A stretch of DNA of 64,000 nucleotides from Marinilactibacillus piezotolerans (GCF_900114235.1 NZ_FOSJ01000002.1:1-64000), one strand, 5' to 3'. Shown: positions 1-9,516, counted from the first letter of the stretch. Translations and numbers: made by a program. The notes: a model not told the origin generated them from the sequence alone.

Positions 1-111
1 ATTTGAATTTACCCTTTTTACATTAAATATCCACTATTGCATGTAATTAGAAAACCTGTATTCGTTAATTCCTCATTTTTAGCAATTATGTTTAAAAATA
101 GCCATGCAAAT

Positions 112-133
112 AAAACGCCCATATGCGCGTTTT
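112..133 (-). terminator. terminator-like hairpin after the transposase
   Basis: Arms AAAACGC (112-118) and GCGTTTT (127-133) flank an 8-nt loop, 23 bases beyond the transposase stop on the minus strand. The stem ends in a short T stretch in that direction. Confidence 0.5.
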
Positions 134-156
134 AAAAAATTATTCAGTTTATTCAT

Positions 157-1392
157 TCACAGTAAAGATAACTGATTCGAACGCTTTTCTACTTTGTAAA
201 AGTATCTGATACCTACCGTATCAAACGAGAGGATTTTAGAGATACCTCGTATGAACCGATAAAGATAGAACTTTATTTTCTTTCGTTTGTTTGAAGGTCG
301 TGCCCGTGCTAAGACTGTTTGTGTATGGTAGTTACTCTTTTCAATGGCCAACGAATAATGCCCAACAAGACAATTCATCAGTGTATACAGAATGCGTAAT
401 GAACTGACCGTCATTGTTCGCGTTTTTTCTAATTGAAACTCTTCCTTTTGAACACGAAAGAGTTCTTCAATTCGCCAGCGAGTAATATAACTTTTCAGAA
501 TTCGAAGGACATCGTCCTTCCCATTGATGGAGTGATTCGTTAATAGTTTCATTGGCTTTTCGCCATAGCCATAGACAACAACCATATTAAGAGGGGAATC
601 TTTTAACACAGGCAACTTAACTTTAATATGACTAACCTTTAATTTATATTCATCACCTTGAATTTCCGTCTTAAAGTTGATTTTTCCTTTCCGACGATGC
701 GCTAAGTCAGGGACTTTCACGCGACGATTTCTATGTAGTAAATAACGATTATCCTTTAGTCGCGTAATGAAGTGATGGCCGATATCTTGGACATACTCAT
801 ATATCGTATTGGTGTCATAACCACGATCCATAACGAAAGTAGCCTTTTTCTTTCCTAAAAACGAAGTGACTGTATTAAAGCCTTTGGCTATTTCAATATT
901 TTGACTGTGAAAATCTTTCTCCTTGGAAGAATACAAATGATTATACAGAGGCAAGGGATGTTTCGTTTTCAGTGTAGCCATTGAAAAATTGATTGTAGGA
1001 TAGCCTTTCTCTAAAACATTCTTTGACCCATCACGGACTAAAGCTAAATGTTCCATCTTTTCGGCATAAGGTTTAACAATTTCTGATTCATCAACGATAA
1101 CCAAAGGGTTATCCGGTATAGATGTTCTTAAGCCATTTAAATAATTATGATGGAGCTCTTTCAAGTCATTCTCTTCAGAAGCATTACGAGATAAGCGTTT
1201 AATGGTGTACTGCAAGTCAATATTTTCTTCTAACGCTCGTGCAATATCTGATAACAGGGTATTTTGAGCCTTAGACATGCCATATAAAATATCACTGTAA
1301 AATTTCTTTCGTGGTTTAGAAAGACCTTCGGTCAGTTTTTCTAAAAAAGTGATTAAACTTCGCTTTGTTTGATAAATTTCTGTAGAATTCAT
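157..1392 (-). CDS. IS4-family DDE transposase
   Basis: This 411-residue protein cuts and rejoins the ends of its own element. The catalytic acidic triad is visible: D101 in VDESEIVKP, D189 in MDRGYDTN, and E309. E309 lies inside the IS4 signature Y-x2-R-x3-E-x6-K (Y302, R305, E309, K316). The C-terminal part is basic, as is usual for the group. The frame is open throughout and the length is normal, so the element may be active. A terminator-like hairpin (AAAACGC/GCGTTTT, 112-133) follows the stop codon. The family is confident; the IS subgroup is not resolved. Confidence 0.9.
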   Translation of the reverse strand: MNSTEIYQTKRSLITFLEKLTEGLSKPRKKFYSDILYGMSKAQNTLLSDIARALEENIDLQYTIKRLSRNASEENDLKELHHNYLNGLRTSIPDNPLVIVDESEIVKPYAEKMEHLALVRDGSKNVLEKGYPTINFSMATLKTKHPLPLYNHLYSSKEKDFHSQNIEIAKGFNTVTSFLGKKKATFVMDRGYDTNTIYEYVQDIGHHFITRLKDNRYLLHRNRRVKVPDLAHRRKGKINFKTEIQGDEYKLKVSHIKVKLPVLKDSPLNMVVVYGYGEKPMKLLTNHSINGKDDVLRILKSYITRWRIEELFRVQKEEFQLEKTRTMTVSSLRILYTLMNCLVGHYSLAIEKSNYHTQTVLARARPSNKRKKIKFYLYRFIRGISKILSFDTVGIRYFYKVEKRSNQLSLL

Positions 1393-1587
1393 GGTAAAAT
1401 AACCTCAGTTCCTGTTTTGTTTTTTTGTTTTGTAGTGATTCAATTATAACAGATAACAGGATGAAATTAGTCCACAGATTTAAGCTGTGGACTGCTCAAA
1501 AGCCCGAGGATACCATGTTTTCCACATGTGTATACCTCGGGCTTTTGTCACCGTTCAGGAAATCATAAAATTTTGGGTAAATTCAAA

Positions 1588-2440
1588 CGAACCAGAATGT
1601 TGGCAAATAAAATGAATGCTACAAAATCACCGTATGTTAATTCGCCTTGGATCGTGTAATAAGCACCAAAGAACATTGCAAACAAGCTAATCAAACGCAT
1701 GAGCAGATAATTGTATGAACTACTTAACCCCATCATTTTATAAAATAGTACTTTGAACGTTTATATGCTTCGTTTAATGATCCGAAACGCTTATCTTCAT
1801 AGTCTTCGTTGGCGAAAGCCTGTACGACTCGAATACCTCCTACAGAAGCTTCTATACCCGCACTAAAGCCGGCAAGGTCATCGTAGATCCTATTATTCAC
1901 ATAGGTCATTTTTTTATTGAAAATTATAACTGCAACAGCAATTAATGGAACAAGTATAAATGTCATCACTGCAAGACGAACATGTACGGTTAGCATCAAG
2001 CCAAAAGCGCCAAGTAAAGTAAAAACAGTAATAAATATATCTTCGGGCCCATGGTGAGCAACCTCAGCAATTTCAAATAAATCAGATGTCAGTCGAGTAA
2101 TGAGCTTTCCTGTTTCTCTATTATCAAAGTATTTGAATGATTGTTTCTGAATATGTTTATATAAGTCCTGGCGCATATCCGTTTCTATATTCGTACCTAA
2201 TCTATGTCCATAATAAGTAACAATAAATTGTAAAATAGTATTTAATACATATATAGATAACAAGCCAATGGATACCCATACGATCATTGGCCACTCTTCA
2301 GTAGGCAAAATTGAATCAATCACCCGCTGAACAATAATCGGAAAAGCTAACTCTAAAATAGCAACAATAATTGCCGAAGTGAAATCTAGAGTAAACAACC
2401 ATTTATAGGGTCGATAATAATTAAAAAATTTTTTAAGCAC
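1588..2440 (-). pseudogene. ABC exporter gene (permease-ATPase type), frameshifted and cut by the IS
   Basis: This is the N-terminal membrane domain of a fused ABC exporter of the YheH/YknU/MsbA type. It reads FNYYRPYKWLF, several membrane helices and the coupling region RVVQAFANEDYE. The likely start is GTG at 2440, because GGAGG lies 7 bases upstream; an upstream in-frame ATG at 2467 has no such site. After KRSKYYFIK the frame closes, but the next frame continues the protein as MMGLSSSYNYLL and on to ANILVR at the IS boundary. Adding one T near 1740 restores the family sequence. The rest of the membrane domain and the nucleotide-binding domain are absent up to the window edge. They may lie beyond the IS or be lost. 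Confidence 0.85.
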
Positions 2441-2514
2441 TTCAATACCTCCAATATAATTTATCATGACAAACTGTCACATCTGATCAAGAATAATCCT
2501 TGAAATAATCTTCA

Positions 2515-2542
2515 AGAGCAGAGTGAATTCACTCTGCTCTTA
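2515..2542 (-). terminator. 28-bp perfect palindrome after glyS
   Basis: AAGAGCAGAGTGAA is followed at once by its exact reverse complement, 14 bases after the glyS stop. As RNA it would fold into a strong hairpin with an AAUU loop. No T-run follows on either strand, so it may act as an mRNA 3' stabiliser or a weak terminator. Confidence 0.55.
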
Positions 2543-2555
2543 AAGTCTAACAGTA

Positions 2556-4646
2556 CTATTTAATTAACAGCTGGCTTAAATCAGCAAATGTCATTAATAG
2601 ATCATTAATAGATTTAAGCATAGCTAAACGATTTTTTTTGATTTTTTCATCATCTGCCATAACCATATTTTCTTCAAAAAAGGTATCAATTATTGGACTT
2701 AATTCTTTTAAAGCTTGATATCTTTTGTTTGAATCAATAGTGTTGTTAAATATATTTTCAGTTTGTTTAACAGAAAGATACAAATCCTTTTCAGAATCTT
2801 TTTCAAATAATTCTTCATTAACTAAGATCTCTTCAGATGCTTTGTCGGCTAAATTTGAAACACGTGTAAGTGATTCGATAGTTGCTTTATAATCAGCAGT
2901 ATCTTTATATTTGTTCAAAGTTAATGCTGCATCAAAAGTAAAGACAATATCATCCTGGTCTGCTTTTAAAACGGCCTGTCTAATATCAAAAGGAATCCCT
3001 CCTGATTCATTAGAGATTTGCATCTGCTGATCTATACGGTCCTTAATGAACTGCAGTACCAAAGTTTGATTCTGAGCAACACCAGCTTTTAATTCAACAT
3101 TGATATTCAAAGATTCTTCTATCTGATTCATTAAATTTTTCAGTGAGAAATGGCGACCGGAATTTTCAATTATCCGCACAATGCCCATTGCTTGTCTTCT
3201 CAATGCAAAAGGATCATTTGAACCAGTTGGTACTTGACCGATTGCAAAGAACATGATTAAAGTATCTAATTTGTCTGCTAAAGATAAAACCGTACCGACT
3301 GTTGTGGATGGGAGTTCACTAGTAGCAGAAGAAGGCAGGTATTGTTCAGAAATAGCATCCCCTACTAATTCTTTTTCTCCTTTTTCTTTAGCTAGTATTG
3401 CTCCGATTTTTCCTTGTAATTTAGTGAATTCAATGACTGTATTCGTTACAAGATCGAATTTAAAAATCTCGCTTGCTCTATTAAGTGCATCTTTTTCTTG
3501 TTTAGATAAATCAAATTCATTCGCTAAAATTTGTGCTATCACACTAACACGTTCTTGCTTATCGTATAGAGAACCAAGTTTTTCATGAAAAGATACTCGT
3601 TTTAATTTATCCACACACGCATCAATTGAACTCTTCTGATCTTCTAGATAGAAGAATTTTGCATCAGCTAAACGAGCTGCCAGAACTTTTTCATTACCTT
3701 TTATAACAGTTTCAATTTGTTCTTCTGAACCATTACGGACAGCAATAAAATAAGGTAGAAATGCTTGTGTGTCATCCTGCTTTCTTACTGGGAAATATCT
3801 CTGATGGTCTGCCATTGATACTTCTAGAGCAGCTTCAGGCACTTGAAGATAATCTTCGTTGAATGAACCAAAGAACGTAGTAGGGAATTCTACTAAATCA
3901 GTTACCTCATTTAATAGTTCTTCGTTATCAAGTGGGACTTTCCACCCTTTCTCCTGACAAAGATCAGTAATCTGATTTACTATCTTAGATTTTCTTTTAT
4001 TACGGTCTGCAATCACATTTTGCTTTTCTAGGATATGTTCATATTCTGACGCATGCGTCAGTTGTATTTCTTTTCCTAAAAATCGGTGACCTTGAGTAGT
4101 TGAACCCGAGCGTACATTGAAAACTTCTAAAGGCACAATTTCCTGATCCAGCATAGCAACTACCCAATGTATTGGACGAATAAATCTATAAGAGTGTGTG
4201 CTCCACTTCATGCTGACCGGGAAGTTCATTGAAATAATACATTCAACGATTCCTGGCAATACTTCTACAGCCTTTTTCCCTTTTGTAAATTTTTCTATAA
4301 AGATATATTCCACGCCTTTGACTTCTTTAAATACAATGTCATCAGTAGATGCTCCTTGTCCTTTAGTAAAGCCGACTGCAGCTTTTGACCAATTCCCTTC
4401 AGCATCTTGTGCAATTTTTTTTGCAGGTCCTTTGACCATTTGCACATCATCTGGTTGGATTTCAGCCAGACCTTCAATCATTAAAGCTAATCTTCTTGGG
4501 GTTGAAAATAGTTTAATCGATTCGAAAGATAACTTCATTTCATTTAAAAAAGATTCGACGTTATTTTTTAATTGTTCAACGGAAGGTTCGATGATTTTAG
4601 CCGGCATTTCTTCTAAGCCGATTTCTAATAAAAATGTATGGTTCAT
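2556..4646 (-). CDS. glyS: glycine-tRNA ligase beta subunit
   Basis: This is the large (696 residue) subunit of the bacterial alpha2-beta2 glycyl-tRNA synthetase, which contributes tRNA recognition. The N-terminus (FLLEIGLEEMPAKII) and blocks such as FIRPIHWVVAMLD and GSNDPFALRRQAMGIVRII are characteristic of GlyS. The length is normal. The ATG follows a GAGGAAA ribosome site that lies inside the end of glyQ, and one base separates the two genes, so translation is probably coupled. Transcription comes from the T-box-controlled promoter upstream of glyQ. Confidence 0.97.
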   Translation of the reverse strand: MNHTFLLEIGLEEMPAKIIEPSVEQLKNNVESFLNEMKLSFESIKLFSTPRRLALMIEGLAEIQPDDVQMVKGPAKKIAQDAEGNWSKAAVGFTKGQGASTDDIVFKEVKGVEYIFIEKFTKGKKAVEVLPGIVECIISMNFPVSMKWSTHSYRFIRPIHWVVAMLDQEIVPLEVFNVRSGSTTQGHRFLGKEIQLTHASEYEHILEKQNVIADRNKRKSKIVNQITDLCQEKGWKVPLDNEELLNEVTDLVEFPTTFFGSFNEDYLQVPEAALEVSMADHQRYFPVRKQDDTQAFLPYFIAVRNGSEEQIETVIKGNEKVLAARLADAKFFYLEDQKSSIDACVDKLKRVSFHEKLGSLYDKQERVSVIAQILANEFDLSKQEKDALNRASEIFKFDLVTNTVIEFTKLQGKIGAILAKEKGEKELVGDAISEQYLPSSATSELPSTTVGTVLSLADKLDTLIMFFAIGQVPTGSNDPFALRRQAMGIVRIIENSGRHFSLKNLMNQIEESLNINVELKAGVAQNQTLVLQFIKDRIDQQMQISNESGGIPFDIRQAVLKADQDDIVFTFDAALTLNKYKDTADYKATIESLTRVSNLADKASEEILVNEELFEKDSEKDLYLSVKQTENIFNNTIDSNKRYQALKELSPIIDTFFEENMVMADDEKIKKNRLAMLKSINDLLMTFADLSQLLIK

Positions 4647-4647
4647 A

Positions 4648-5577
4648 TTATTTTTCCTCCTTATTAATATATTGTTCTATCCATGTCTGGCTTTTGCCTT
4701 CATTTAATAAAGGGAATCCTAATTTCGCACGTTCCAATACAAATGCTTTAGCAATACTATGAGCCATTTTACGGATACGTCTTAAAAAGTCAGGACGTTC
4801 AGTAGCAGAAACAGCTCCTCTTGCATCTAAAAGGTTAAACGTGTGGCTACATTTTAATACACAATCATAAGCTGGATGAGCTAATCCTTTTTCAATTAAA
4901 GCATGTGCTTCTGTTTCATAATCTTTAAAATGGTTGAATAGCATCTCTTGATTACTATAATCGAACGCATAAGCTGACTGTTCATATTCTGGCTGTTTAA
5001 AGATTTCTCCGTATTTAACACCAGGTGCCCATTCAATATCATAGACACTTTCAACACTTTGGATGTAAGAAGCTAGTCTTTCTAATCCATATGTCAGCTC
5101 ACTGGTAACAGCATCTACTTCTAAGCCTCCAACTTGCTGGAAGTAGGTAAACTGTGTAACTTCCATTCCATCTAACCAGACTTCCCAACCAAGTCCTGCG
5201 CAGCCAAGGGAGGGATTTTCCCAGTTATCTTCTACAAAGCGGATATCATGTTCTAATGGATCAATGCCTAAAATTTCTAAACTTTTCAAATACAATTCTT
5301 GTATATTATTTGGAGAAGGTTTCATTACAACTTGGAACTGATGATGCTGGTAAAGACGATTGGGATTTTCTCCATAACGTCCATCAGCCGGTCTCCTAGA
5401 TGGTTCTACATATGCCGCGTTCCATGGTTCAGGGCCAATTGCTCTCAAAAAAGTATAAGGGCTCATGGTACCTGCGCCTTTTTCAGTATCGTAAGCCTGC
5501 ATCAGCATGCATCCTTGTTCTGACCAGTATTGTTGCAGCGTTAAGATGATTTCTTGAAACGTTAAAGTTTTTTTCAT
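4648..5577 (-). CDS. glyQ: glycine-tRNA ligase alpha subunit
   Basis: This is the catalytic small subunit of glycyl-tRNA synthetase (about 309 residues), which forms glycyl-adenylate and charges tRNA-Gly with GlyS. Recognisable GlyQ blocks are [37 protein letters not shown] and [10 protein letters not shown]. Two ATG codons are adjacent; the second (5577) sits 7 bases after GAGG and is preferred over 5580. The gene is the first of glyQS and lies directly behind a T-box leader, so expression should rise when tRNA-Gly is uncharged. Confidence 0.97.
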   Translation of the reverse strand: MKKTLTFQEIILTLQQYWSEQGCMLMQAYDTEKGAGTMSPYTFLRAIGPEPWNAAYVEPSRRPADGRYGENPNRLYQHHQFQVVMKPSPNNIQELYLKSLEILGIDPLEHDIRFVEDNWENPSLGCAGLGWEVWLDGMEVTQFTYFQQVGGLEVDAVTSELTYGLERLASYIQSVESVYDIEWAPGVKYGEIFKQPEYEQSAYAFDYSNQEMLFNHFKDYETEAHALIEKGLAHPAYDCVLKCSHTFNLLDARGAVSATERPDFLRRIRKMAHSIAKAFVLERAKLGFPLLNEGKSQTWIEQYINKEEK

Positions 5578-5614
5578 CATTATTCCTCTTTTCTTTTTCT
5601 ATTCTGTAAAATAT

Positions 5615-5832
5615 AAAAACTCGTCCCTATACTGATAGAATCTACCAGTATAGGGACGAGTTTTCTCGCGGTTCCACCCTACTTCCGATTCAGCCTTTAA
5701 CTAAATCAGCGCTTTGATTTTGCACTCCAGATGCCTTTCAAAATGTCATCTCACTCGGCTTTCACTATTCCGAACTCGCTATAAAAGACTGAACATTTTT
5801 ACTCTTTCTTTCATTGTGCTTTTCATTTGTTA
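5615..5832 (-). promoter_or_regulatory. glycine T-box leader of glyQS
   Basis: On the minus strand the leader holds the T-box core AGGGTGGAACCGCG (complement of 5667-5680), which pairs with the free acceptor end of uncharged tRNA. It is followed by a strong terminator hairpin at 5616-5664, whose arms share CTCGTCCCTATACTG, and then a T-rich tract. The likely specifier codon is GGC (glycine) at 5733-5735, in the context GAAAGGCATC. The identity and position fit the glyQS operon below. The leader start is estimated from the promoter. Confidence 0.93.
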
Positions 5833-5838
5833 AATTCT

Positions 5839-5866
5839 ATCTTACACGAACTAAATAGAAAGTCAA
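5839..5866 (-). promoter_or_regulatory. glyQS promoter
   Basis: On the minus strand TTGACT (5861-5866) and TAAGAT (5839-5844) are separated by 16 bases. The site lies just behind the stop of the upstream broken gene and just ahead of the T-box leader, where a glyQS promoter is needed. Confidence 0.65.
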
Positions 5867-5873
5867 TCATGAG

Positions 5874-6357
5874 TTAGTGAACTTTAACATAGAATCCCTT
5901 ACTCTCAATTAGTTCGAGAAATCTGTGTTTATCTTTATTTCAAGATAAAAATGTATACCTGTGCCGGGGTCTTCTCCAACGGTAACTAGACATTTTAACA
6001 TCGTCTTTTTTCATAAAGTTCCCAGTTTCTGGTTTCTTCAAAGGGAACTTCACTGCTGATGAAGATACTGCCATAAGTTTTCTGCTTATCGTGATAAAGA
6101 CCATTTTGAGTCAATCCTCTACTATTCAAAGGCAAAAGACAGATGAAAATCCATAGTATAGCTATGATGTAGTCAAGAAAAGTAGAATAAAGGATAAAAC
6201 TTACGAGTAATAGTTGAAAAAGTATTCCTGATTTAAAAAAATTTGTTCGTATCACTATTTTTTTCTTTTGATACAAATATTGCGCCAGTAACATTACTGC
6301 AAAGACCAGTAGTATAATTTTGAATAATAGAATCATCAAACTGACTGTTCCTTTCAT
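5874..6357 (-). pseudogene. small membrane protein gene, broken by two single-base losses
   Basis: The product is not recognised by name; it is a paralogue of the next gene upstream (6354-6842). Two or three hydrophobic segments are followed by a soluble tail. Both proteins share the pattern G(L/F)T(Q/K)(N/D)G...F(E)(E/K)T..W...EK. The frame ends early at 5995 (WELYEKRRC), but one extra A in the A-run near 6005 would continue it as EKKTMLKCLVTVGEDP. One more A near 5936 would then give LEIKDKHRFLELIESKGF and a stop at 5874, right before the glyQS promoter. The start is uncertain: ATG 6357, TTG 6339 or ATG 6336. This is a real pseudogene or a pair of homopolymer sequencing errors. Confidence 0.75.
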
Positions 6358-6842
6358 TTATAAGGTTCAATATCAATGATCTCGTTATGCAGTTCAACAA
6401 ATTGAATGACATTTTCTTTCTCGGCTAAAGGAAAATCGATATAATAGACGGATTTATAGTGATTATTTGTGAAACGAACTTTAATTTTATTTTTCTTTTC
6501 AATCATTAACCAGTCAGAAGTTTTTTCAAACGAGAACTTTCTGCTTAAAAGTCCATGTAAGTAGCTACCAGGCATATTGGGGATAATACCGTCTTTGGTG
6601 AACCCTTTGTTATACAAGGATAAAATTAACATAACAGCAGCAGTTAAGGACAATATGTACCCTAAAAAAGGCGCAGAACCAAACCAAGAAATAGCTAAAA
6701 ATAATAGAATAATTAATGGCTGCAGACATTTCATCAATGATGTAACTTGCTGTCTGATTACAATTGTTCTGATTTGATTAATCATTTTATAGATTGCGCT
6801 CGCAAAAAGTATAAAGAAAATTAGCATAAAAATGGTATCCAC
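6354..6842 (-). CDS. small membrane protein of unknown function
   Basis: This 162-residue protein is not recognised by name. Residues 1-18 and about 40-80 are hydrophobic and form probable membrane helices. The C-terminal half (about 85-162) is soluble and looks like a small PH-like beta domain (GFTKDGI, DWLMIEKKNKIKVRF). It starts at GTG with AAGGAG 8 bases upstream. Its stop overlaps the start region of a broken paralogue, so the pair arose by tandem duplication. It lies between recO and glyQS, transcribed in the same direction. Confidence 0.6.
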   Translation of the reverse strand: MDTIFMLIFFILFASAIYKMINQIRTIVIRQQVTSLMKCLQPLIILLFLAISWFGSAPFLGYILSLTAAVMLILSLYNKGFTKDGIIPNMPGSYLHGLLSRKFSFEKTSDWLMIEKKNKIKVRFTNNHYKSVYYIDFPLAEKENVIQFVELHNEIIDIEPYK

Positions 6843-6891
6843 TACTATTTCTCCTTTTTAAAAAGTAATCAGCATGGAAGAAAGAAGCAGA

Positions 6892-7668
6892 TCATTCTTC
6901 TGGCCTTTTCAACACTCCGTCCCATTCATGCATATGATCAATGAATCGTTTGCTCTTTAACTTTAAACCGACTAGTTCTTCATAAAGCATATCGATTACA
7001 TACCTTATATCTTTCTTTGTCTGTTCTGAAATCGATATGGTTCCTATTTTATCAAAGGAAATAACGGAAAACAAACGGATGAAGTGAATTGCTTTAGGAT
7101 TGGCGTGATAACGTCTTTCATCTTCAAAATAATGTTCTGGACATAATAATCCATGAAATTTACTAGAATAATCAAATGCACCTTCTGTTTTTCCACAGAT
7201 AACACAACCTCGAAGTTCCGGCATTACTCCAAAGTATCTAAGAAATCTGATTTCCAGGATATTTAAGATAACTTCAGGTTCCTCTAATTCATCCATTAGA
7301 TTCAAGCCTTCTTTTAACTGGGTAAATAAATTAAAGTCTGGAACTCGATCTACTAATGCAGCATCAGCCAATCCACAAGCATAAGTGGCATAGGCATTCT
7401 TAAAAATATCAAGTTGAACTTGTGAATAAGGCGCTATATCTTTTGCGTCTCTTAAAAAACTCAGACCTTGATCCCTTATATCTGCAATATATGTTCCATG
7501 AGAAAATAGCTGAATTGCCCGTTTCAGTTTATTATTAGGATTTTTTGTACCTCTAACAAAGAACATCATTTTACCATATCGATCAGTAAATATTTTAACA
7601 AGAAAATCTCGTTCTCTATGCTTTCTAACGGATATTACGATGCCTTCGACTTCCTCTAGATGAGCCAT
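6892..7668 (-). CDS. recO: DNA repair protein RecO
   Basis: RecO loads RecA with RecR during RecF-pathway gap repair. The 258-residue product starts MAHLEEVEGIVISVRKHRERD, an OB-fold typical of RecO. It has the C-terminal zinc-binding pattern with CVICG and LLCPEHY. The start at 7668 is chosen because GGAGG lies 7 bases upstream; the longer open frame upstream has no ribosome site. The position after era is the usual one in Firmicutes. Confidence 0.95.
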   Translation of the reverse strand: MAHLEEVEGIVISVRKHRERDFLVKIFTDRYGKMMFFVRGTKNPNNKLKRAIQLFSHGTYIADIRDQGLSFLRDAKDIAPYSQVQLDIFKNAYATYACGLADAALVDRVPDFNLFTQLKEGLNLMDELEEPEVILNILEIRFLRYFGVMPELRGCVICGKTEGAFDYSSKFHGLLCPEHYFEDERRYHANPKAIHFIRLFSVISFDKIGTISISEQTKKDIRYVIDMLYEELVGLKLKSKRFIDHMHEWDGVLKRPEE

Positions 7669-7796
7669 AAGATTCCTCCAAAAAAAGTAATAGACGTTCT
7701 CTTTAAAATAGAAAACGTCTGGAATACTTGCTTTAATTTCATACAATTCGTTAAATAAATTAGATAACTAGTGGATTATTTACTGGAATAATCTTT

Positions 7797-8705
7797 TTAA
7801 TAATCTTCATTCTTATAGCCATAATCTTGCAGATAGGTCTGTTTATCTCGCCAGTCATTCTGGACTTTAACCCATGTTTCTAGATAAATTTTATCACCAA
7901 GCAGTGCTTCGATGTCTTTTCTAGCTCGAGTACCGATTTCTTTCAGCATTTTACCGCCTTTACCGATAATAATTCCTTTTTGACTTTTACGCTCCACAAT
8001 AATCGTAGCATCTACTTTTACCTTATCATATTCATCACGCTGCATTCTCTCGACAACAACTGCAACTGAATGAGGGACTTCTTCTCTAGTCATTTCAAGT
8101 ACTTTTTCCCGTATAAGTTCTGAGACGATAAAATATTCTGGATGGTCAGATACCTGATCTTCAGGATAATACTGAGGACCTTCTTCTAAATATCCATTTA
8201 CAACCTTTAAAAGACGATCTACATTATTTCCTTCAATCGCTGAAATAGGAATGATTTCATCAAAATCATATTGTTTCTGATAATCTTCTATAATCGGTAA
8301 TAGCTCATCTGGATGTACTTGATCAATCTTATTCAATACAAGAAATACAGGGGTTGAAATATGTGTCAGTTTTTCAATAATAAAGTTATCTCCGGGGCCG
8401 CGTTTTTCAGCAACATTTACTAAGAATAAGATAACATCTACTTCGTTGAATGTACTTAATGCAGAATCAACCATGAAATCTCCCAGACGATGTTTCGGTT
8501 TATGAATTCCTGGAGTATCAATAAAAACAATTTGTTCTTTATCCGTTGTATGGATTCCTTGGATTTTATTTCTAGTAGTCTGAGCTTTTTCACTCATAAT
8601 CGCAATTTTCTGTCCGATAATTCGATTCAACAACGTTGATTTACCAACATTAGGTCTTCCGATAAGTGAAACAAAACCAGATTTAAATACTTGTTCTTCT
8701 GACAT
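7797..8705 (-). CDS. era: GTPase Era, ribosome assembly
   Basis: Era binds the 3' end of 16S rRNA and helps mature the 30S subunit. The GTPase motifs are clear: GRPNVGKST (G1), DTPGIH (G3), NKID (G4) and SAIEG (G5). The C-terminal KH domain has [15 protein letters not shown]. The start at 8705 ([10 protein letters not shown]) has an AAAGGA site, and five bases separate it from the cdd stop region. Length (302) is normal. It belongs to the phoH-ybeY-dgkA-cdd-era-recO run. Confidence 0.97.
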   Translation of the reverse strand: MSEEQVFKSGFVSLIGRPNVGKSTLLNRIIGQKIAIMSEKAQTTRNKIQGIHTTDKEQIVFIDTPGIHKPKHRLGDFMVDSALSTFNEVDVILFLVNVAEKRGPGDNFIIEKLTHISTPVFLVLNKIDQVHPDELLPIIEDYQKQYDFDEIIPISAIEGNNVDRLLKVVNGYLEEGPQYYPEDQVSDHPEYFIVSELIREKVLEMTREEVPHSVAVVVERMQRDEYDKVKVDATIIVERKSQKGIIIGKGGKMLKEIGTRARKDIEALLGDKIYLETWVKVQNDWRDKQTYLQDYGYKNEDY

Positions 8706-8706
8706 A

Positions 8707-9111
8707 TTAAACCATATCCTTTGATGTAAAGGCACCAGGAAGTAACTCTTGTACAGTTGTTTCCTGTTTCTGCCCTTTTCTATTTGTAAGAAGTACTTTC
8801 ATTTCAGGAGAAAAAAATTCAGCCATAACTTGTCTACAAGCTCCGCAAGGGGATATTGGTCCATCTGTATCTCCCGTTACAACCAAGTATTCGAAATTTT
8901 TCTCGCCTTCTGAAACTGCTTTGAAAATTGCTGTTCTTTCAGCACAGTTTGTAAGTCCAAAAGAAGCATTTTCAATATTGCATCCTGAATAGACCGTACC
9001 TTCTTTTGTTAATAATGATGCCCCTACTGGGAATTTTGAATAAGGAACATATGCTCGCTCAAGCATATCTGTAGCAGTTCTTATTAGCTTTATTTCTTGA
9101 TTTTCATTCAT
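8707..9111 (-). CDS. cdd: cytidine deaminase
   Basis: The enzyme deaminates cytidine and deoxycytidine to uridine forms in pyrimidine salvage. The zinc and catalytic motifs CAERTA and PCGACRQ are present, with [11 protein letters not shown] at the N-terminus. ATG at 9111 is preferred, with AAAGG 9 bases upstream; the longer frame begins at a TTG without a site. It lies within the conserved dgkA-cdd-era run. Confidence 0.96.
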   Translation of the reverse strand: MNENQEIKLIRTATDMLERAYVPYSKFPVGASLLTKEGTVYSGCNIENASFGLTNCAERTAIFKAVSEGEKNFEYLVVTGDTDGPISPCGACRQVMAEFFSPEMKVLLTNRKGQKQETTVQELLPGAFTSKDMV

Positions 9112-9126
9112 AAGTAGCAACCTTTC

Positions 9127-9516
9127 TTAAGAAAATAACTTAATGATTTTAGGTGCAAATATAAGTAGTCCAGTCACTACAGCAAATATGGTTGTACTCA
9201 ATACTGCACCTGCTGCCATGTCTTTTACTTTCTTTGCTAAAGGATGATATTCTTCCGTTACAAGATCTACTAAATTCTCAATGACTGTATTCAGAATTTC
9301 CATGACAAAAACTAGAAATGAAGATAAAACGATCCAGAGCCACTCTGTTATAGATAATGAAAGAACAATACCGAGTAATAATGCTAGTACTCCCGCTAGC
9401 ACATGAGTACGCATATTCCGTTCTTCCTGGAAGGTTGTTTTGATTCCTTCAAATGCATAACGAAAAGAGTCGCTATATTGTCTATTTTTATGTGGCAGCT
9501 GATTTTTATCGCTCAA
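9127..9516 (-). CDS. dgkA: diacylglycerol/undecaprenol kinase, DgkA family
   Basis: This small membrane kinase is in Gram-positives mostly an undecaprenol kinase that feeds lipid-carrier recycling. It has three hydrophobic segments and the family signature EILNTVIENLVDL, followed by AKKVKDMAAGAV. The likely start is TTG at 9516, 7 bases after AAGGAG; ATG 9522 sits too close to that site. The gene overlaps the end of ybeY by 11 bases, so the two are probably translationally coupled. Confidence 0.93.
   Translation of the reverse strand: MSDKNQLPHKNRQYSDSFRYAFEGIKTTFQEERNMRTHVLAGVLALLLGIVLSLSITEWLWIVLSSFLVFVMEILNTVIENLVDLVTEEYHPLAKKVKDMAAGAVLSTTIFAVVTGLLIFAPKIIKLFS

Larger units (their letters stand above)
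1..1587 (-). mobile_element. IS4-family insertion sequence, about 1.59 kb
   Basis: The element carries one transposase gene. It is bounded by a perfect 13-bp inverted repeat: TTTGAATTTACCC at 2-14 and GGGTAAATTCAAA at 1575-1587. The left end touches the window edge, so a few outer bases and the target duplication cannot be seen. The right end abuts the coding sequence of an ABC exporter at 1588. Between the right repeat and the transposase lie two hairpins: GTCCACAG/CTGTGGAC at 1470-1492, and a long GC-rich stem at about 1499-1548 with arms AAAAGCCCGAGG/CCTCGGGCTTTT. These are typical insulators that stop outside transcription from reaching the transposase. The family call rests on the transposase motif; the exact ends are inferred. 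Confidence 0.85.

Noticed and set aside
3253-4707. Open frames on the + strand opposite glyS
   Set aside because: They lie wholly inside a clear glyS gene, have no ribosome sites and resemble no protein family; they are shadows.
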